Below are positions 47,506 to 59,856 of a DNA stretch of 64,000 bases, piece by piece. Origin of the DNA: Amylostereum areolatum (Eukaryota; Basidiomycota; Agaricomycetes; Russulales; Stereaceae); the NCBI GenBank assembly GCA_012932865.1, contig SAXG01000015.1:248001-312000 (forward strand), in the 5' to 3' direction. Every line of letters begins with the position of its first letter. Position 1 is the first letter of the stretch. The notes below the pieces were generated by a model. That model had not been told where the DNA came from. It did not search any database and worked only from the letters and a program-made list of their open reading frames with translations. A program made the position numbers and the translations under genes.

Positions 47506-48998
47506 ATGCCTCGTGGATCGCAGAGTATGTGATCTTCTCTCTTCACTCGTTCCTCGGATTCTGACTTTTTACGCAGAGAAAATCTCGTCGGCGCAGGCGC
47601 AGACGAAGAACGCGACACACAAGCCTGCTCCAGCTCACAACAACTCTACGCGCCAGAGGTGCCGTCGTGGCAAAGGGGGCGCCAGTCACAAGCCTGAACA
47701 GCAACCCGTCGCCGTCGCCACTGGGTTCGTGGAAGACGCCAAGGCTGACAAGTGCACGTCGGACATCCAGGTGAACGCACCGTCTCCCGAGTCCGGCGAC
47801 CAAGTCAAGGTTCCTCCCTCCCCATTCGTGTTTCCTGGCTTGGCCTCCTTCGAATCGCCTGCCACCCAGGTGACCGAACTCCCTCCCCTTGAAGCCGTCG
47901 ATGACCGTCCCTATGTCCACCCCTCCTTGGTTAACATCCCTCCCAAAACGTACCCATGCAAGCATTTTGTTCGCACGCGAGGATGGTGCCCGTATGAGGA
48001 GAAGTGCCATTTGTGAGTTTCTTGACAAATTTATCCATGCCACTCGCCATTGACACTTTTCGCAGCCTGCATGACCCTTCCATCTTACCGGAGTCCCCGG
48101 ACTCGAGTCCCATGAAGCCCACCTCGCGTTGCCATTCACCCGCGGCGTCTGTGTCGACATCCACCTCATCCCGCTGGTCGGGTTCGACCTTGCGCGACGG
48201 CTCCTGCAGTCCCACGCTCTCTACGTCCAACTCTGAGGCTCCCAACAACGACAAGCCTGACACCACGATCGCTTTTCCACGCCGTTATTATTGTTGGTCT
48301 TACGTCCAAGGCCTGTGCAACGTCCCCAACTGCGATTATCTACATCCTCGCAACATCGCTCCTTGTATGCGTCTTTCTCTTACTCCCTTTGAATTATATT
48401 TGACACAACATCCATAGATATCTCGATGACACCGTGCTTGACTTACCCAGCTTGCCTGGACAAACGGGACTGCCCATTCAAGCATCCAGAATCATCTCTC
48501 AATTTTTTCGCACAAGCCCCGGAGAAATGTCTGAACGGCGACAGCAACCTTCCCTCCGGGTGTCACGAAGTAAACGGCACTGTCTACTTCCCCCTTCCTA
48601 TCAATCTCCTTCCCCAGTCCAACCCGGCCACTCCTGACACACGATATGTGTTTGCTACTCCGCAAGGATACGAATTCGTTCCTTCTCCCGGCGCCGCGCC
48701 GCTCCCTTGGACGGCTGTCTGTCCCGGAACGGCTGAGACCTCCCATGAGGTATTCTCGTCAACCGAGGCCACTATCCCAAACTTTACACCTACCCAGGCG
48801 AACTTCACCATTCCATCACTCGAGTCATCCTCCACGCATTCTGGTCACAAGCCATGCGCTCTCGACGCTCTGGCCATTCTCCCTCCCAACCCTCCTACTG
48901 CGAACACGGGGTTCCACCAGCCGCCGGCGCCTGAGGGTTCTATCATCAGTCTTGTGCAGAACTCGATTCTCCGCGAAGGTTCGCAAATGTGTTGTTAG
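47506..48998 (+). CDS. CCCH zinc-finger protein with three fingers
   Basis: Four exons, join(47506..47524,47577..48012,48066..48364,48418..48998), give 444 residues starting MPRGSQKK. Three CCCH fingers are visible. The first, CKHFVRTRGWC, continues PYEEKCHFLH (CX9CX5CX3H) and is split by intron 2. The second is CWSYVQGLCNVPNCDYLH (CX7CX4CX3H). The third is CLTYPACLDKRDCPFKH (CX5CX5CX3H). Between and after the fingers are Pro/Ser-rich linkers, with an EVNGTVYFPLP block also found in the gene at 17509-18673. Such fingers usually bind single-stranded RNA, so an mRNA-binding role is likely but not shown. The start was chosen because the 19-nt first exon joins the long frame through a normal 52-bp intron. 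Confidence 0.8.
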
Positions 48999-49202
48999 AT
49001 GGGATCCATCATTGCCGTCCTGGCCTTCTTTGGATTGTAGGTTACATTTACCGTGCTTACGCGTCTGTGTCTAGTCTGTTCTGGAGTTCCGTCCTTCCTT
49101 GTATCCTCTCTCCAAACATTGTATACCATCCTCTAACCCTGTATCCAAATATAAAACCCAACCGTACAACAGTTTAATCAATGATCCCTAGTAAAAAATA
49201 GT

Positions 49203-50466
49203 CTAATCTGCGTTGCACTTGTTCAGGAGCTCCTCGACCCAGTCCGCCATGATACGATGAGTCTCTTTCGAGGGATGTCTGTCTATGTCGTTAGTATGCA
49301 CGTAGCCAAGCCACTCAACACTCGACACTCACCCGGGTATCCAATAGAAATAATGCTCAGGGTCATCACACTCTGGGTCGATCGTGCCCCCTTGCACACA
49401 TGAGTCCGTACTCGTATACCCAAAGGCCTCATAGCCCGGAGGACCATCCAGCACCCCGTCCCATATGTGCGAGAAATCGCCGTAGGCGACGTTCAGCCGC
49501 GCGGGGACATCGGTGCCGAGGTGCAGCGCGGAGAGACCCGAGAAGACATCTTGTTTCCAGGCTTCGCCCGTCGGGGTGTGAGTTCCACGGCCATACACGT
49601 CGGTAACCAGGAAGGAGCGACCATTGGTAGGGGGACTGGCAAGAATCTTTATCTGGTTGAGCAGGTCTTGGGCCGCTTCGGGGAGATGGTCGCCGTCGGC
49701 TGGGTAGATCATTAGGGAAGGGCAAAAATAGGACGTGGTAGACGTACTCTGAGATGCGATCCAGTCGCTATAGCAAGAACTTTAGGTCAGGCAAAACTAT
49801 GCATTGCGTAAGAACGTACTTGATCCCGAAGAAGACAGTGTAAAGCGTCGTGTCAGGGTCGAGGTCGTTGGACTGGTTGAGAAATACGGCCACTAGGAGG
49901 GTGGTCAAAATGGATTCATGAGTGCGATTGAAGACGGACTTTGTTGAAGGAAATCGACAGGACGAGGATTGCTTGGCCACAGGGATATGTTCACCACCGC
50001 GCTGGAGACCTGTGGTGTGCCGGAGTTAGATTGTGTGGGATAGATTCTAGAGAAAAAGTACTGCGTAGTCCATGAAATGTGCGCCGAGGTCATTGGCAAT
50101 GTTTTCGATCCAGACAGGTCCATTCGTGGATCGACCCCCTGCAAGAGAGCTTGGAGGGGTGAGGACAGGGGGGTCCAAAGCGGAACCGTCATGCTTGCCA
50201 CCGTCAGTGTAAGAATCCTATATGTTGTTCTGTATGAACAGATGGTATAAAATGCAATTGGACGAACTCACGCCGAAAGAAACGATGGTTTTGATCTTCT
50301 GTAGGTCTATTCCAGCGTTCACATCGGTGAAGTTGCCGCCCAACGAGCCGCAGGAAGGATGCACGGCAAGATGGATGCCATCGTTGTCGCCCTGTGCGCC
50401 AGAGAGGGGGAAAATGTAGGGCCCGATGACTAGGATTGACTCGAAGAGTGAGCGAAAGAGAAACAT
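49203..50466 (-). CDS. Secreted GDSL/SGNH acetylesterase (CE16 type)
   Basis: Seven exons, complement(join(49203..49278,49333..49699,49748..49767,49820..49892,49940..50009,50062..50217,50272..50466)), give 318 residues. A hydrophobic N-terminus (MFLFRSLFESILVIGPYIF) suggests a signal peptide. The catalytic block is TIVSFGDSYTDGG, with the serine codon just after intron 1. Next are GGRSTNGPVWIENIA (block with conserved Gly/Asn), TLYTVFFGINDW, and the C-terminal YWIPGHPSKETHRIMADWV, where the catalytic Asp/His region lies. This matches fungal carbohydrate esterase family 16, which removes acetyl groups from hemicellulose oligosaccharides outside the cell. It may act in plant biomass decay. Every junction is in frame. 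Confidence 0.9.
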
Positions 50467-51089
50467 GACACCGGAGACGTGAGGGAAGTGCAGCAAGAGC
50501 TGCCAGCTCTGACGGTCGCTTCTTAAAGGTCCTCGGACAGGGCAATGGTTGCTAATAGAAGCCACATGGGCGCGGCTGGTGCGGGCAGAATGACGGCAAA
50601 GGACGTGTGGGATTGAGGATCAGACGTGAAGGTAACTTTTTGTCGGCCCGAGTACGCTTCTGCCGCGGTCACGAGGTCGTGTTTCTGACAGATTGACTTG
50701 CTGGGGTTGAAGTGTCGGGGGAGGTCCATGTGGCTACGCGCTAGTTACAGACTGCTTGGGCGATATCATGTCCATAAATAAATCCTGGGTAGGGTCTTGG
50801 TCGCAGGACTGAGGGAAGCCGAAATATCCACGTGCGGGCGTCCTGTTCGATGACAACAATAGGCAGACGCGTACAATACGTACCTACCTCTCGAGATAGA
50901 GTCCATAATTAGCCAGAAGCCTTACCAAGTCGGCGGCTTCCAGGCTTGACGAGGTGTATGTAGATGTAGATCAACGACGCACGATGGTTGTATGTACAGT
51001 GCGGTGCGTGATTTGTATTGCAAGGATAACCTATCAAGCTGTTGAGGCAGAGAGGACAGCTGTATATATTGATTTGAATCAAATGGGCT

Positions 51090-53292
51090 TCACGACATCG
51101 TCAGCTTCCATAGTTCGCGCGAATGAAGACTACTTACCGTAAGGGCGAATATCGGAATACCATCGGTCTCTGCAAGCATGGGCGAGGCGGGGATACACCA
51201 CAGGAAGGGATCGGCAACGAGCTGCTCTTCGTCCCATTGTAGTCCAGGTGTCGCGTAGCGAGGATAACGTGTGGGACAAGGATTTTGAACCTCTGCATGC
51301 GGACTTTCGAAATGGACATGGGCACCGGGACGAGGGTTTCTGAGGCGCATTTGCACGTTCTCGGGGCCAGGTGCGTGGCTGATAGTCGCACGTCGACGTA
51401 TGGGGAGAGGGAAACTATGCATAGAAACGTTATGCGAAACGGGGAAGAGGGTGCGGGGAGCGACGTGGTCTGATATTGTGCGGCGTCCTGGAGAAAACCC
51501 CGACTGATGTCCCGATCCGTCGGAGGCCGATGTACGAATAGGAAAGTTGCCAGTCAATGGATCCTTTTTGCTGTGTTCCAGGGAATTGTTATTGTAGAAG
51601 GGGAGGCACAGGATCGATGGGGATGACATTACATCCTCCAAAAATGAGCGTTCCGGAGAAGCGATCTCTAGAGGAAGTTGCAGCGGCGACAACCTGAACG
51701 GCTGTCGAGCAGGAGTGCTGTCTCGGTCGTCCTGACCCTCATGAGCCGAACCCTGTGACGAACGGTAGGCGGCTGATACCATAAAAGAAGGAAACAGACC
51801 TACCGAAGCGTCAGGAGACTCCGTAAGCCGGAATCTTTCCCCCGAGAACGATGTACACGGTGTCACGGAGACAGCGTTCTCGGAGTCAGGAGGCAATGAA
51901 CCTCGATCCTGATGGTCGTCATCGGCCTGAGCGCCGCCTGGCGGAAAGACCGCTGTAGGCGATTCGGAGTGACCAGACACCAAAGGAGAGGCGACCCGAG
52001 AAGAAATGGGAGTCGACACAGGAGTATCGATATTGGTCGGATGTGGCTCGTGCAGCCTTGTGGAAGAACAAATTGTCATTTCCTCTTCGGAATGCACGAC
52101 AGATTCATCTTTCATCGAATGAGCCTCGCTCGGCGTCAAGAAGTCGCTTCTCGCATGTCGGTCGTCCATGTTCGTCGGTGGTGAAGGCGAATGGCAACTC
52201 AACATGGTGCAATGTGGAAGGGAGTCTGAAGCAGACACAGGAGAGGATGATATACTTCTCGGAGGACTCACACCCACAATGATGTCTCCTCGAGGGTGTA
52301 AGATCTCCGCGCGGCTCTCTACGTGTTCCTCGGAAAGCGGCTTGGGACATGAGTTGGGAGAGATGGGGGAGTCGGCTGCCACTGGCAGGAAAGGAACATC
52401 CATGCCGGTCGCAGGCAGTGCCGGGGATGCTGGGATGGGTATATCGAGCATAAAAGCAAGGGAAGGAAAATGTGTACTGGGACTGGATATGTCGTGGGAG
52501 TCAAGCTGGCCAAAGATATTCGGGTCCTCAATGGGCGGGATGCCGGAGATGAGTTCGTGCTCAAGAGCATTCTCTGGAATAGACGACACGGATGTTCTGT
52601 CGATGCTGGCAGAATCTGGAGAGTTTGCGTTATCTCCGCTTCGTTGTCTATCGTTCTGTTCGGTGTTCCGGTCCATGGTGAACGCGTCGGTACGCATCGT
52701 ATTTCCTTGAAGGCCGCTGGACGCGGCATCATTCGCTAAGGGTGAACAACATAAGATGGCTTTGTTGAACGGTGAATTAGGGAGAAACATACCCCAACTT
52801 AGATCGAACAGGTCACGGGCATGGCGAGGCTTTTTTGAAGATACTCGACGCCTGGTCTTGGGCAAGATGCTGGCGATTGTGTCGAGTTTGAGTTTATCTT
52901 CATCCATCCTGCAACGCTCGTTAGCCACGGACAGGCGCGACCGCCGCCAATGATACTCACATAAACAACAGGTCACTTTCGCGAGCAAACTGACTGCCAC
53001 CCAACCTTTGCGTCCTGGCATACTCCGCGAGAACAGCGAGTTGAGCGTCATCGACTTGTCGACTCTCTTGAATGCACCGAATAACATCGTGGTTGTCCAT
53101 GTATTCGAGGGAAGAATGGTCTAGGCAGCTCTCGCTGGTATCAGGCATCGAAATTGGCATCCCGCCGCTTCTGGTAGGACCAGGACCAGGAGCGGCAGGG
53201 ACGGACGGATATACCGGGACCGAATCCACCCACGCTCCGGGGAGGTTGTTTGAGCATACAGAGTGGTGAAGTGGGCGAATACTTGTGGCCAT
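51090..53292 (-). CDS. Large Ser/Pro-rich protein of unknown function
   Basis: Three exons, complement(join(51090..52735,52793..52908,52961..53292)), give 697 residues. The N-terminal 110 residues contain SLEYMDNHDVIRCIQESRQV and LAVLAEYARTQRLGGSQFA, helical-looking and the best candidate for a folded domain. A basic segment (PKTRRRVSSKKPRHARD) follows and could be a nuclear signal. The rest is Ser/Pro/Asp-rich and probably disordered, with one ordered-looking end (GLQWDEEQLVADPFLWCIPAS). No family recognised. The last few codons may be intronic: a good donor (GTAAGT) sits near 51137, so the real C-terminus could differ. Confidence 0.65.
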
Positions 53293-53822
53293 GGTTGTGA
53301 GATGCCAGGAGGAAGAAGTACACGCAGCCCAATTCCTTGCGGAAACGGGGCTTATAAGCCCGGTGGCGGGTGCTTCGCGGCGCAGTTGGACGTATAGCTA
53401 GTGAGGGCGTGTCCAAATAGCGTTCCGCCCCGGGCACGTTCCCGCGTCCTGAACCTCGACACTAATATCGAGGAGGTGCGCCCGCACTTGTGCGGCACGT
53501 CGGTTGCCTTTTATAAGGAACTGTGGTCACGCGGAGGCTTGGAATGGATGGCCCGCTGCGAAAAGCAAATACGTGATTAGTGATGCACACTGCTCAAGTG
53601 AACGGAAAACCTCGTACAAAGAACATGATGTTGACCCAAACTCTAATTCCCCGTCTGCGTGGAATCGCACTTTGACAGCTTCATCACCGAGACGAGATGG
53701 GTCTTGCAACGTTGAGCCGATGAACCAAGATGACGACGCTTCGCCCCGTGGGGACAGTGCATTGACACGTAAGTGGAAATGTGTTGAATATATGCAATAT
53801 TAGTCTACAGGTGATCAACGGT

Positions 53823-55102
53823 CTATGGTGACGATGTTATAAAGTTCGTGACAATCTTCCGGAACTCGTTGGGCCTAGCACAATCGTCAGCAAACGGGAA
53901 AGAGATCGAGCACATCGAGCAGGAAAGGCATACTTCTCAGCATGAACTGGTGATGTCTGGAATCAGAAGCGAGACACGTACGAATCGGGAACGGACTCAC
54001 CCCAGTGGCCAGTATCTAACGTCTCTAACGCCATGTTCGGGAAGAACTGCTTCATGATGGGTAGGTTGTTTTTATTGATGTACCGGCTCTTGTTTCCTTT
54101 GATAAATAATGTTTTGCCGTCCCAGTTGCGTTCTCCCGGTGCATACGGAAACCATCCCATATCACGAATAGCAGGGCCGATGATATCCAATGGCACGCGG
54201 AAGCGTAGTGGCTTCGCTTGGGTGTCGAGGTTTGTCAAGAGGAAGGCGCGGGTCATGACGTCCTGGCAGTGTTATCAGGTGACATTACGAAAAAAATAGT
54301 TCAGAGAGGACATACATGCTCATATGGGGTAAGAATGTCCTGTGCATCTTTGCGCGACGAGACCTGCCCTTCTTCGATCTTTTGCATGGCTTCAACGTAG
54401 CCTTTGAATTCGGGCGACAAATCGGCGCGAGCTGGGGCAATGTCCGCAACTATTAGGTGGTTGAGGAGATTAGGTGGAAGGTCTGGAGAAAGCGCCACTG
54501 CCATAGCGACCTTTCCACCCCTGGATGGTGTGAGTAGTCGAAGCGAGTGCGTAGTACACGACGAACATGGAGTGTCCGAGAAGAGATACGTTGGTGAGGG
54601 ATCGGCTGGCGCAGAATTCGAGGACGTCGATTGCCATGGCCTCATAGTTCATAGGTTTTGCATGCGGCGAATTGCCGTGATTGCGGAGGTCCTGGAGAAT
54701 ATGAATAGAAATAAATGCGTAAGAAGGAGAAAGACGCACCAAAGAATACACGGGCCTCTGGAGATCTCGCGCAAAGGCTTTCGATAGCGAGAGCCAGTTC
54801 CGCTTCATACCACTACAAACTCGATCAGCGAAAACCGTGTGCGCAAAGATGAACAACTGTACAAGAGTCCGTGAAGAATCACGAGAGGTTTGTTGATCTC
54901 GGGGTCATCTTGGGGACGTACGAGGTCGTATTCCAGCAGAACGGGAGTCGCGCGGGTAGAAAGTAGTCCTATGAAGAAGTTCTGAGGGTGAGCGCATGCG
55001 TCTTGTGAGATGGCATGCGAAGTTTCCGACTTTGAGCGGCACGACGTGGTGAAGGAGCCGGTAGGCGTCGGGAGATGGATATAAATGCCGGCTTGCGTGC
55101 AC
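53823..55102 (-). CDS. Alpha/beta hydrolase, ABHD11/Imo32-like (mitochondrial)
   Basis: Coding blocks, in order, are LLEYDLVRPQDDPEINKPLV, ILHGLL (oxyanion region), MKRNWLSLSKAFARDLQRPV, DLRNHGNSPHAKPMNYEAMA, the nucleophile elbow LLGHSM plus GGKVAMAVAL, LIVADIAPARADLSPEF, TRAFLLTNLD, ALETLDTGHW (catalytic His region) and a C-terminal NEFRKIVTNFI ending at 53823. This is the ABHD11 layout; family members are mitochondrial and linked to 2-oxoglutarate dehydrogenase maintenance. The N-terminus is Arg/Ser-rich like a targeting peptide, but the frame there is unclear: the open upstream frame ends at a TAG just before the conserved frame begins, so an intron or indel is needed. Intron borders were not all fixed. 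Confidence 0.8.
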
Positions 55103-58100
55103 GATGCATAGTAGTTAAGTAGCCTGGAGGAAGTCTCGGAAGAGTTGTAAGCTCGACTCGGTTCAGGACGAGGAGACTCGGAGGAGTGAGCCAGGAGTTG
55201 GCCAGGAGTGAGCTAAGTAAGCGCCCGGGAACGCGTCTCGGAGACTGCCGAAACCCCGACATGCACACCCTTCAAATTAATTTTTTTTGCGCGTCTTTCT
55301 TCCATCGTCCTTCTTCTCCCTCTCTCATCCTCTTTCCTCTCATTTTTTCCGATACATGTGGATGTGAGTCTTTTTTCTGCTTGTTCTCGGCGCGATGATC
55401 TCTTTCGTTTACTTGAGCATCGACGTACTACCATACGTCGCCGCGAAGATCCAGTTTTTTTGTCATAGTTACACTGATCGGTTTTCTCTCCTCCTCTTTC
55501 GCCGTGTCTGACCTTCCTCCTTCAGGTCTTGCCAAGTCTTTTATGCGACAACCCGACGGTATTCTGTTTAGGTGAGCCCTCGGCCTTACTCTCTGCCTTC
55601 ATCCCTTCCAACGTCCCATGCGATGATACAACTTCATTCAAACTAGAGTATCTGAGAGCTTGCGAGTTCCATGCTTTTTACTACTGTCAATCCACTGATC
55701 ACTTCGTTTGGTTTTCTTGTTTGCTTGAGTCCAATACTGACCCGTCTCTGACAGCCTCCTTCCGACAGTGACACCCTTCGTTCACCCATCTCATTCGGAG
55801 GTATGATTGTAAGTCCTCCCCCTCCCCGTTCTTTTATATGATGTTTCAAATGGATTTACCGCCTGACCCACCTCACGGTGGGGCAACGTGACGACAAATC
55901 CAAGGCTGTTTTTTTAAACTATCTGATCTATATTTCCGTTCAACTGAATCGTTCGCTGACATGTCATTCAGATCCCTTGCTACCGGATTGTTCCATGCTG
56001 CCATGTCAAAGGAGGACCTCGGTCATCGAGCATGGTGAGTGGTAGTCCTTGTTATCACCCTCCTCTCCTTCCTTTGCATGATGTTTTATCACGACGGTCT
56101 TCGTACACCTTAAGTGTCCTGGCGAAAATGCCCGCCACAGCTCAATTTTTCGGGCACCCCATCTGATTCTTCTTTTATCTTTTCCGTTCACTGGCGATCT
56201 CGTTGCTAACGCGTGTCGATCTGAACAGCTGTCCTTTCGGGGTTTCACGTCCTTCCCCTCGGCCCTTCCTCTAGCGTGAGTTTATTGCCTCTACACTCCT
56301 GTACGATGAGTCTATCAAGCAATTATCAACTAGAAGCTGTTCCTGAGCTTCGGCATTGATTGTACATCCATATATCTGACCCACTCTTGCTTTCGTTATG
56401 CTGTGAAACTAACTACGACTTCACAGCCATGCATTCAAGTTGCTCCTCGCTACTGCCAGGGCGGAATAAGATCGGTATGCTGTAATATTTCATCTGTAGT
56501 GTGTACATACGTAGTTCGTACGCTCAATGAAATAATATCTGCCTCTTTCTTACGCGTGTTATTCTACAGGACGTACGTTAGCTTCATTAGAATGATATGT
56601 CGAGATAAGTGAGCTAGCGTAGCCAGTGCCTACCGCCGTATCCCCTTTTTAGGCTATCCCTCAGGACCCTCACTTTCTCGCGTTGCAATACATTTCGACC
56701 TTTTCCGCAGACTCAAGATAATGTCTCGGCTTTCGGTCAGTCTGTAAGTAACGCTGTGCAATCCTATTGTCACTTATCTCCTGCGGCTGCGACAAATCCA
56801 ACCTTGGCTATGTCGAATACCACAAACCGACTTGCAGGCTTCAACGAGTTTTCGCTGCATGCATGTACGTCGTGGATACTGTCGCCTGTGTACAAGTAAT
56901 TCGAACTTCAGAAGTTCAGAGTCCTGAGTCGTAAGTACTAAGATGAATAGATCCCAAAAGTTAAGACTAAGACTTGTCACTTTAAACTTATGTAAAGACA
57001 TTCCAGTCCTCGTGGCGGTAGCCTGTCAGCACTGTGTCAGGGTTGACTTGCAAGCAATGACTCCGAGGGAGTGAGCTGGGGGTCTGTCAAGGATGTGGTG
57101 TTCTACCAGTTCATACAGCAAAATACATATTTTCATTCATCATTCAGGATGTCGTAACCTCCAACGGCAGGTCAAAAGCAGTATTAGATTCAAGATGTAT
57201 TTCGAGGTGTATTCTATGCACTAAACTACGCGGAGTGGGAGGGTAACTAGTCACTGCCTGCAAAGCAGCAGCATGTACACTACCACTGGGGATGCACAGT
57301 GGAAGGTCGGGTGACACTACAGAGGAATACTAATGGTTAGGGAGATAAAAGAAAGAATCACAGCGACCACGTACCACATCTGTTGCAACATCCGCTGTCT
57401 GCCAAGCTCCAAGTTCCAACATCTAGGCTGACAGAGTCAGCTCGTAAAGACTTGTGAGGGTGTGGTAGAGAGCAAAGGTTTACGGGGACAGAGAGAAGAC
57501 AGACACAGTAAATAGTGTTGTCGGGGTTGGGGGCAGGACCAAAGAGGGTGGGGAACGGGGGAAGAAGACAAAGGACGCAAGCCGCAAGCGACTCGTCACT
57601 GGTGGCGGCGCGCGCACCGGCCGTTGCCGACCCGCCGTAGAGTCACGTGCCGGGAGCCTCAGTGAGAATCGCGACTTAGGAACTTTTAGCGAGAGCCGGC
57701 CCTTGCAAACTGATGGGATACCTGACACAGTACTGACAGGATGGTTGTGTCAGTGGTGGAGCACCACCGAAGCAATATCTACCGGCAAATACTGGAACAT
57801 CGCCAACTGGCAAAGCGTAACGAAGTGATGGCTGGCGGGGCCGTGTCAGCGCCGGACGAAGCCTTACGAAGTACCGGAGCAGGCCCGAGATATCCATATT
57901 CGGACAGCCCTCGGTTGGCCCCGGGAACGTCTGGTGGTGTATGATATGGGCTAAGGCTATGATGGCTATAAGTTATTCTTGTCTGGACATCATGTAGAAG
58001 ATGAAGTCTGCCATTGTTGGCAGTGATGGGATGCCGTTGCTTGCTGACAGGATGCTGCCGCCACCGGCGAGAAGTCGTGAGAAACAGTGGCACTTTGGTG

Positions 58101-58392
58101 GCAGCCTTTCCAAGAATGGAAATGAGCCACTGGCAAACCCCGGAGTGTTCTCGCCGTTACCAGAGGTATTGACTTCAATTTGGGTATGTGTTACCTGTCT
58201 CTTAAAGGCATCTTGAAGCTCACTGGTCAAGTAGATAAGCCTACTTCTGGCATACTCAGAATATAAATAAATATTGAGTCCATAGCATATTGTACTCGTA
58301 CTATATCATACTGTACCCAATTACATTATGGTGGTTCAAAATACACAGCAGCCGTAATATATCGATATTTTTCCGTATTAATATGATTATAT
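55103..58392. other. 3.3-kb gene-poor stretch
   Basis: No protein-coding gene was recognised. The first 1.5 kb of the + strand is C/T-rich with many GT/AG motifs and could be a long untranslated or non-coding transcript. A 27-base imperfect direct repeat starting ATGTAAAGACA occurs at 56991 and again at 58431, just outside this stretch. The segment 58250-58420 is strongly A/T-rich. Confidence 0.5.
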
Positions 58393-59856
58393 TTAAGTAT
58401 ACTCTATAGTTTGTGCAACACTAATCATTATGTAAAGACAATCCAGACCTCGTAGGTCGTCATGAAAGTAAAAAGATGACCCTTGCCCGATTTGAACGGA
58501 CGACCTTGTGGATGAGCCATTCCTGGAATCACATGCTCTAGCCACTGAGCTAAAGGGCCATAAGAACATCTGTACCTTAAGAAAAATCATACCTCTTTTC
58601 ACTTCCCCTGTGTAATGAATAATATCTGGACGGCAATGAGTTGCGATCGACCGCATTCGATCCGCATAGTCCAAGATGAGATGTCGTAGAAGGAGAACCC
58701 GATCGGTGTCTAAGGGTACGCGCTCGAAACAGCTATCCCACACCCTCCGAATCGTGCCCCAGTACCGGTCGTGATCAGCGCGCATGTGTGCAACGTGATG
58801 ACTGTCCTTGAATATTTCCGTCTGTACTCTGAACCCTCTCCCCTTAGCTTCAGCGGCGTGCGCTTGAACGGCCTCCCATGACACGAGCTCGTCAGCCTGC
58901 GAGTACACATAGAGACGGGCGGTGTCCCTCGTGGTCCACGGGAGAAGGTCGGGCTTGTGAAGCATCCGCCGAAAGAACGTGTCCGGACGTTCCGCTCCTG
59001 TGATGAACCCGACACATGCCAGAAAGAGGTAGGCAATGACCAACACCACCGACGCAATGAGGCGAGTGAACGGATTGCGCAATGGAACAGTGAACGCGTG
59101 CAATGACTTGCGAAGCGAAGTATCTCCTGGCGCGGAGTCAATCACGAGTACGGAAGGAATCATCGCGGCCGGAGGGAAAACCGTCGGAAGTCGGTATTTG
59201 GATAGCATCCCGGAAAACGTGCTTAGAACGTATGCGCCACCTGATAGCGAAACAGTCGGTTAACATTGAGGTGGGTGAGAAAGTGACTGCACCATTGGAG
59301 AAAGTATGAATAAGTATCCGGGGACCACGCATTGTTGATTGAAATGCGGACGCCTGGTCCTCGGCGTCCTTCGCAACGATGTACCCGCACGCTTCCAATG
59401 CAGTGACTGCAGGCGACAAAATGTGACGCTACGCAGAACCATGCGACCCGTAGTCAGTGGGCAAGCAGCGTGTTGAAAGGAGCCTACCCACCTGTGTATC
59501 CTTGGACTGGAAGAAGAACGCAGCCTGTGAGCACATAAGAAGTTGCGTGGCGTATGGGTACATCGTGCGGTAGATCTGTGTATATTTCTGGATGTGGGGA
59601 AGCTTGGCGGCCACTGCAGATAACAGGTCGTCAGCGCAGCGCACGGGCAGGTGTGCAAAAGGAGCTTTACTCCATCCAAATATCAGGATTAAACTTGTTA
59701 TTGCACGTCAGGGCGTCACGAGATGGGAGGAGTCAGTGGTATTTACGTTGGATCGAGCGCGTGCTCAGGGAGGAGGGAAGACGGTGCTCTCAGAATGTAC
59801 ACATCGCTTCCGAGCTTCGTGAAGTCTCCAGGTTGACCTAGATGCCATTGGCTCAT
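58393..59856 (-). CDS. DUF829/TMEM53-family protein (3' end uncertain)
   Basis: Exons complement(join(58393..59240,59293..59428,59492..59613,59671..59693,59747..59856)). The protein starts MSQWHLGQPGDFTKLGSDVY. It then has LILIFGWMAAKLPHIQKYTQ (an ATG is recreated across an intron), the RILIHTFSNGGAYVLS block around the putative nucleophile, IDSAPGD, a membrane segment (LIASVVLVIAYLFLACVGFI), LYVYSQADELVSW and FKDSHHVAHMRADHDRYW. This is the DUF829 alpha/beta-hydrolase-like family, whose animal member TMEM53 is at the nuclear envelope. After CFER (about 58730) the frame stays open through the tRNA-Trp gene to 58393; a GTACCC donor near 58725 may mean the real coding end differs. Confidence 0.8.
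58477..58559 (-). tRNA. tRNA-Trp(CCA) with a 10-base intron
   Basis: The minus strand folds as a tRNA. The acceptor stem GGCCCTT pairs with AAGGGTC, with discriminator A. The D arm is GCTC..GAGC with A-box TAGCTCAGTGG. The anticodon is CCA after TT in the loop. A 10-base intron follows position 37, the variable loop has five bases, and the T arm GTCCG-TTCAAAT-CGGGC contains the B box. A run of five T follows the 3' end on the transcribed strand, as a Pol III terminator. One anticodon-stem pair (31-39) is an A-C mismatch. The DUF829 open frame reads through it on the same strand. Confidence 0.9.

Noticed and set aside
50523..50729. Upstream extension of the CE16 gene (68-codon minus frame)
   Set aside because: It ends in a stop before the enzyme frame; MFLFRSLF at 50466 gives a better signal peptide and joins the conserved frame directly.
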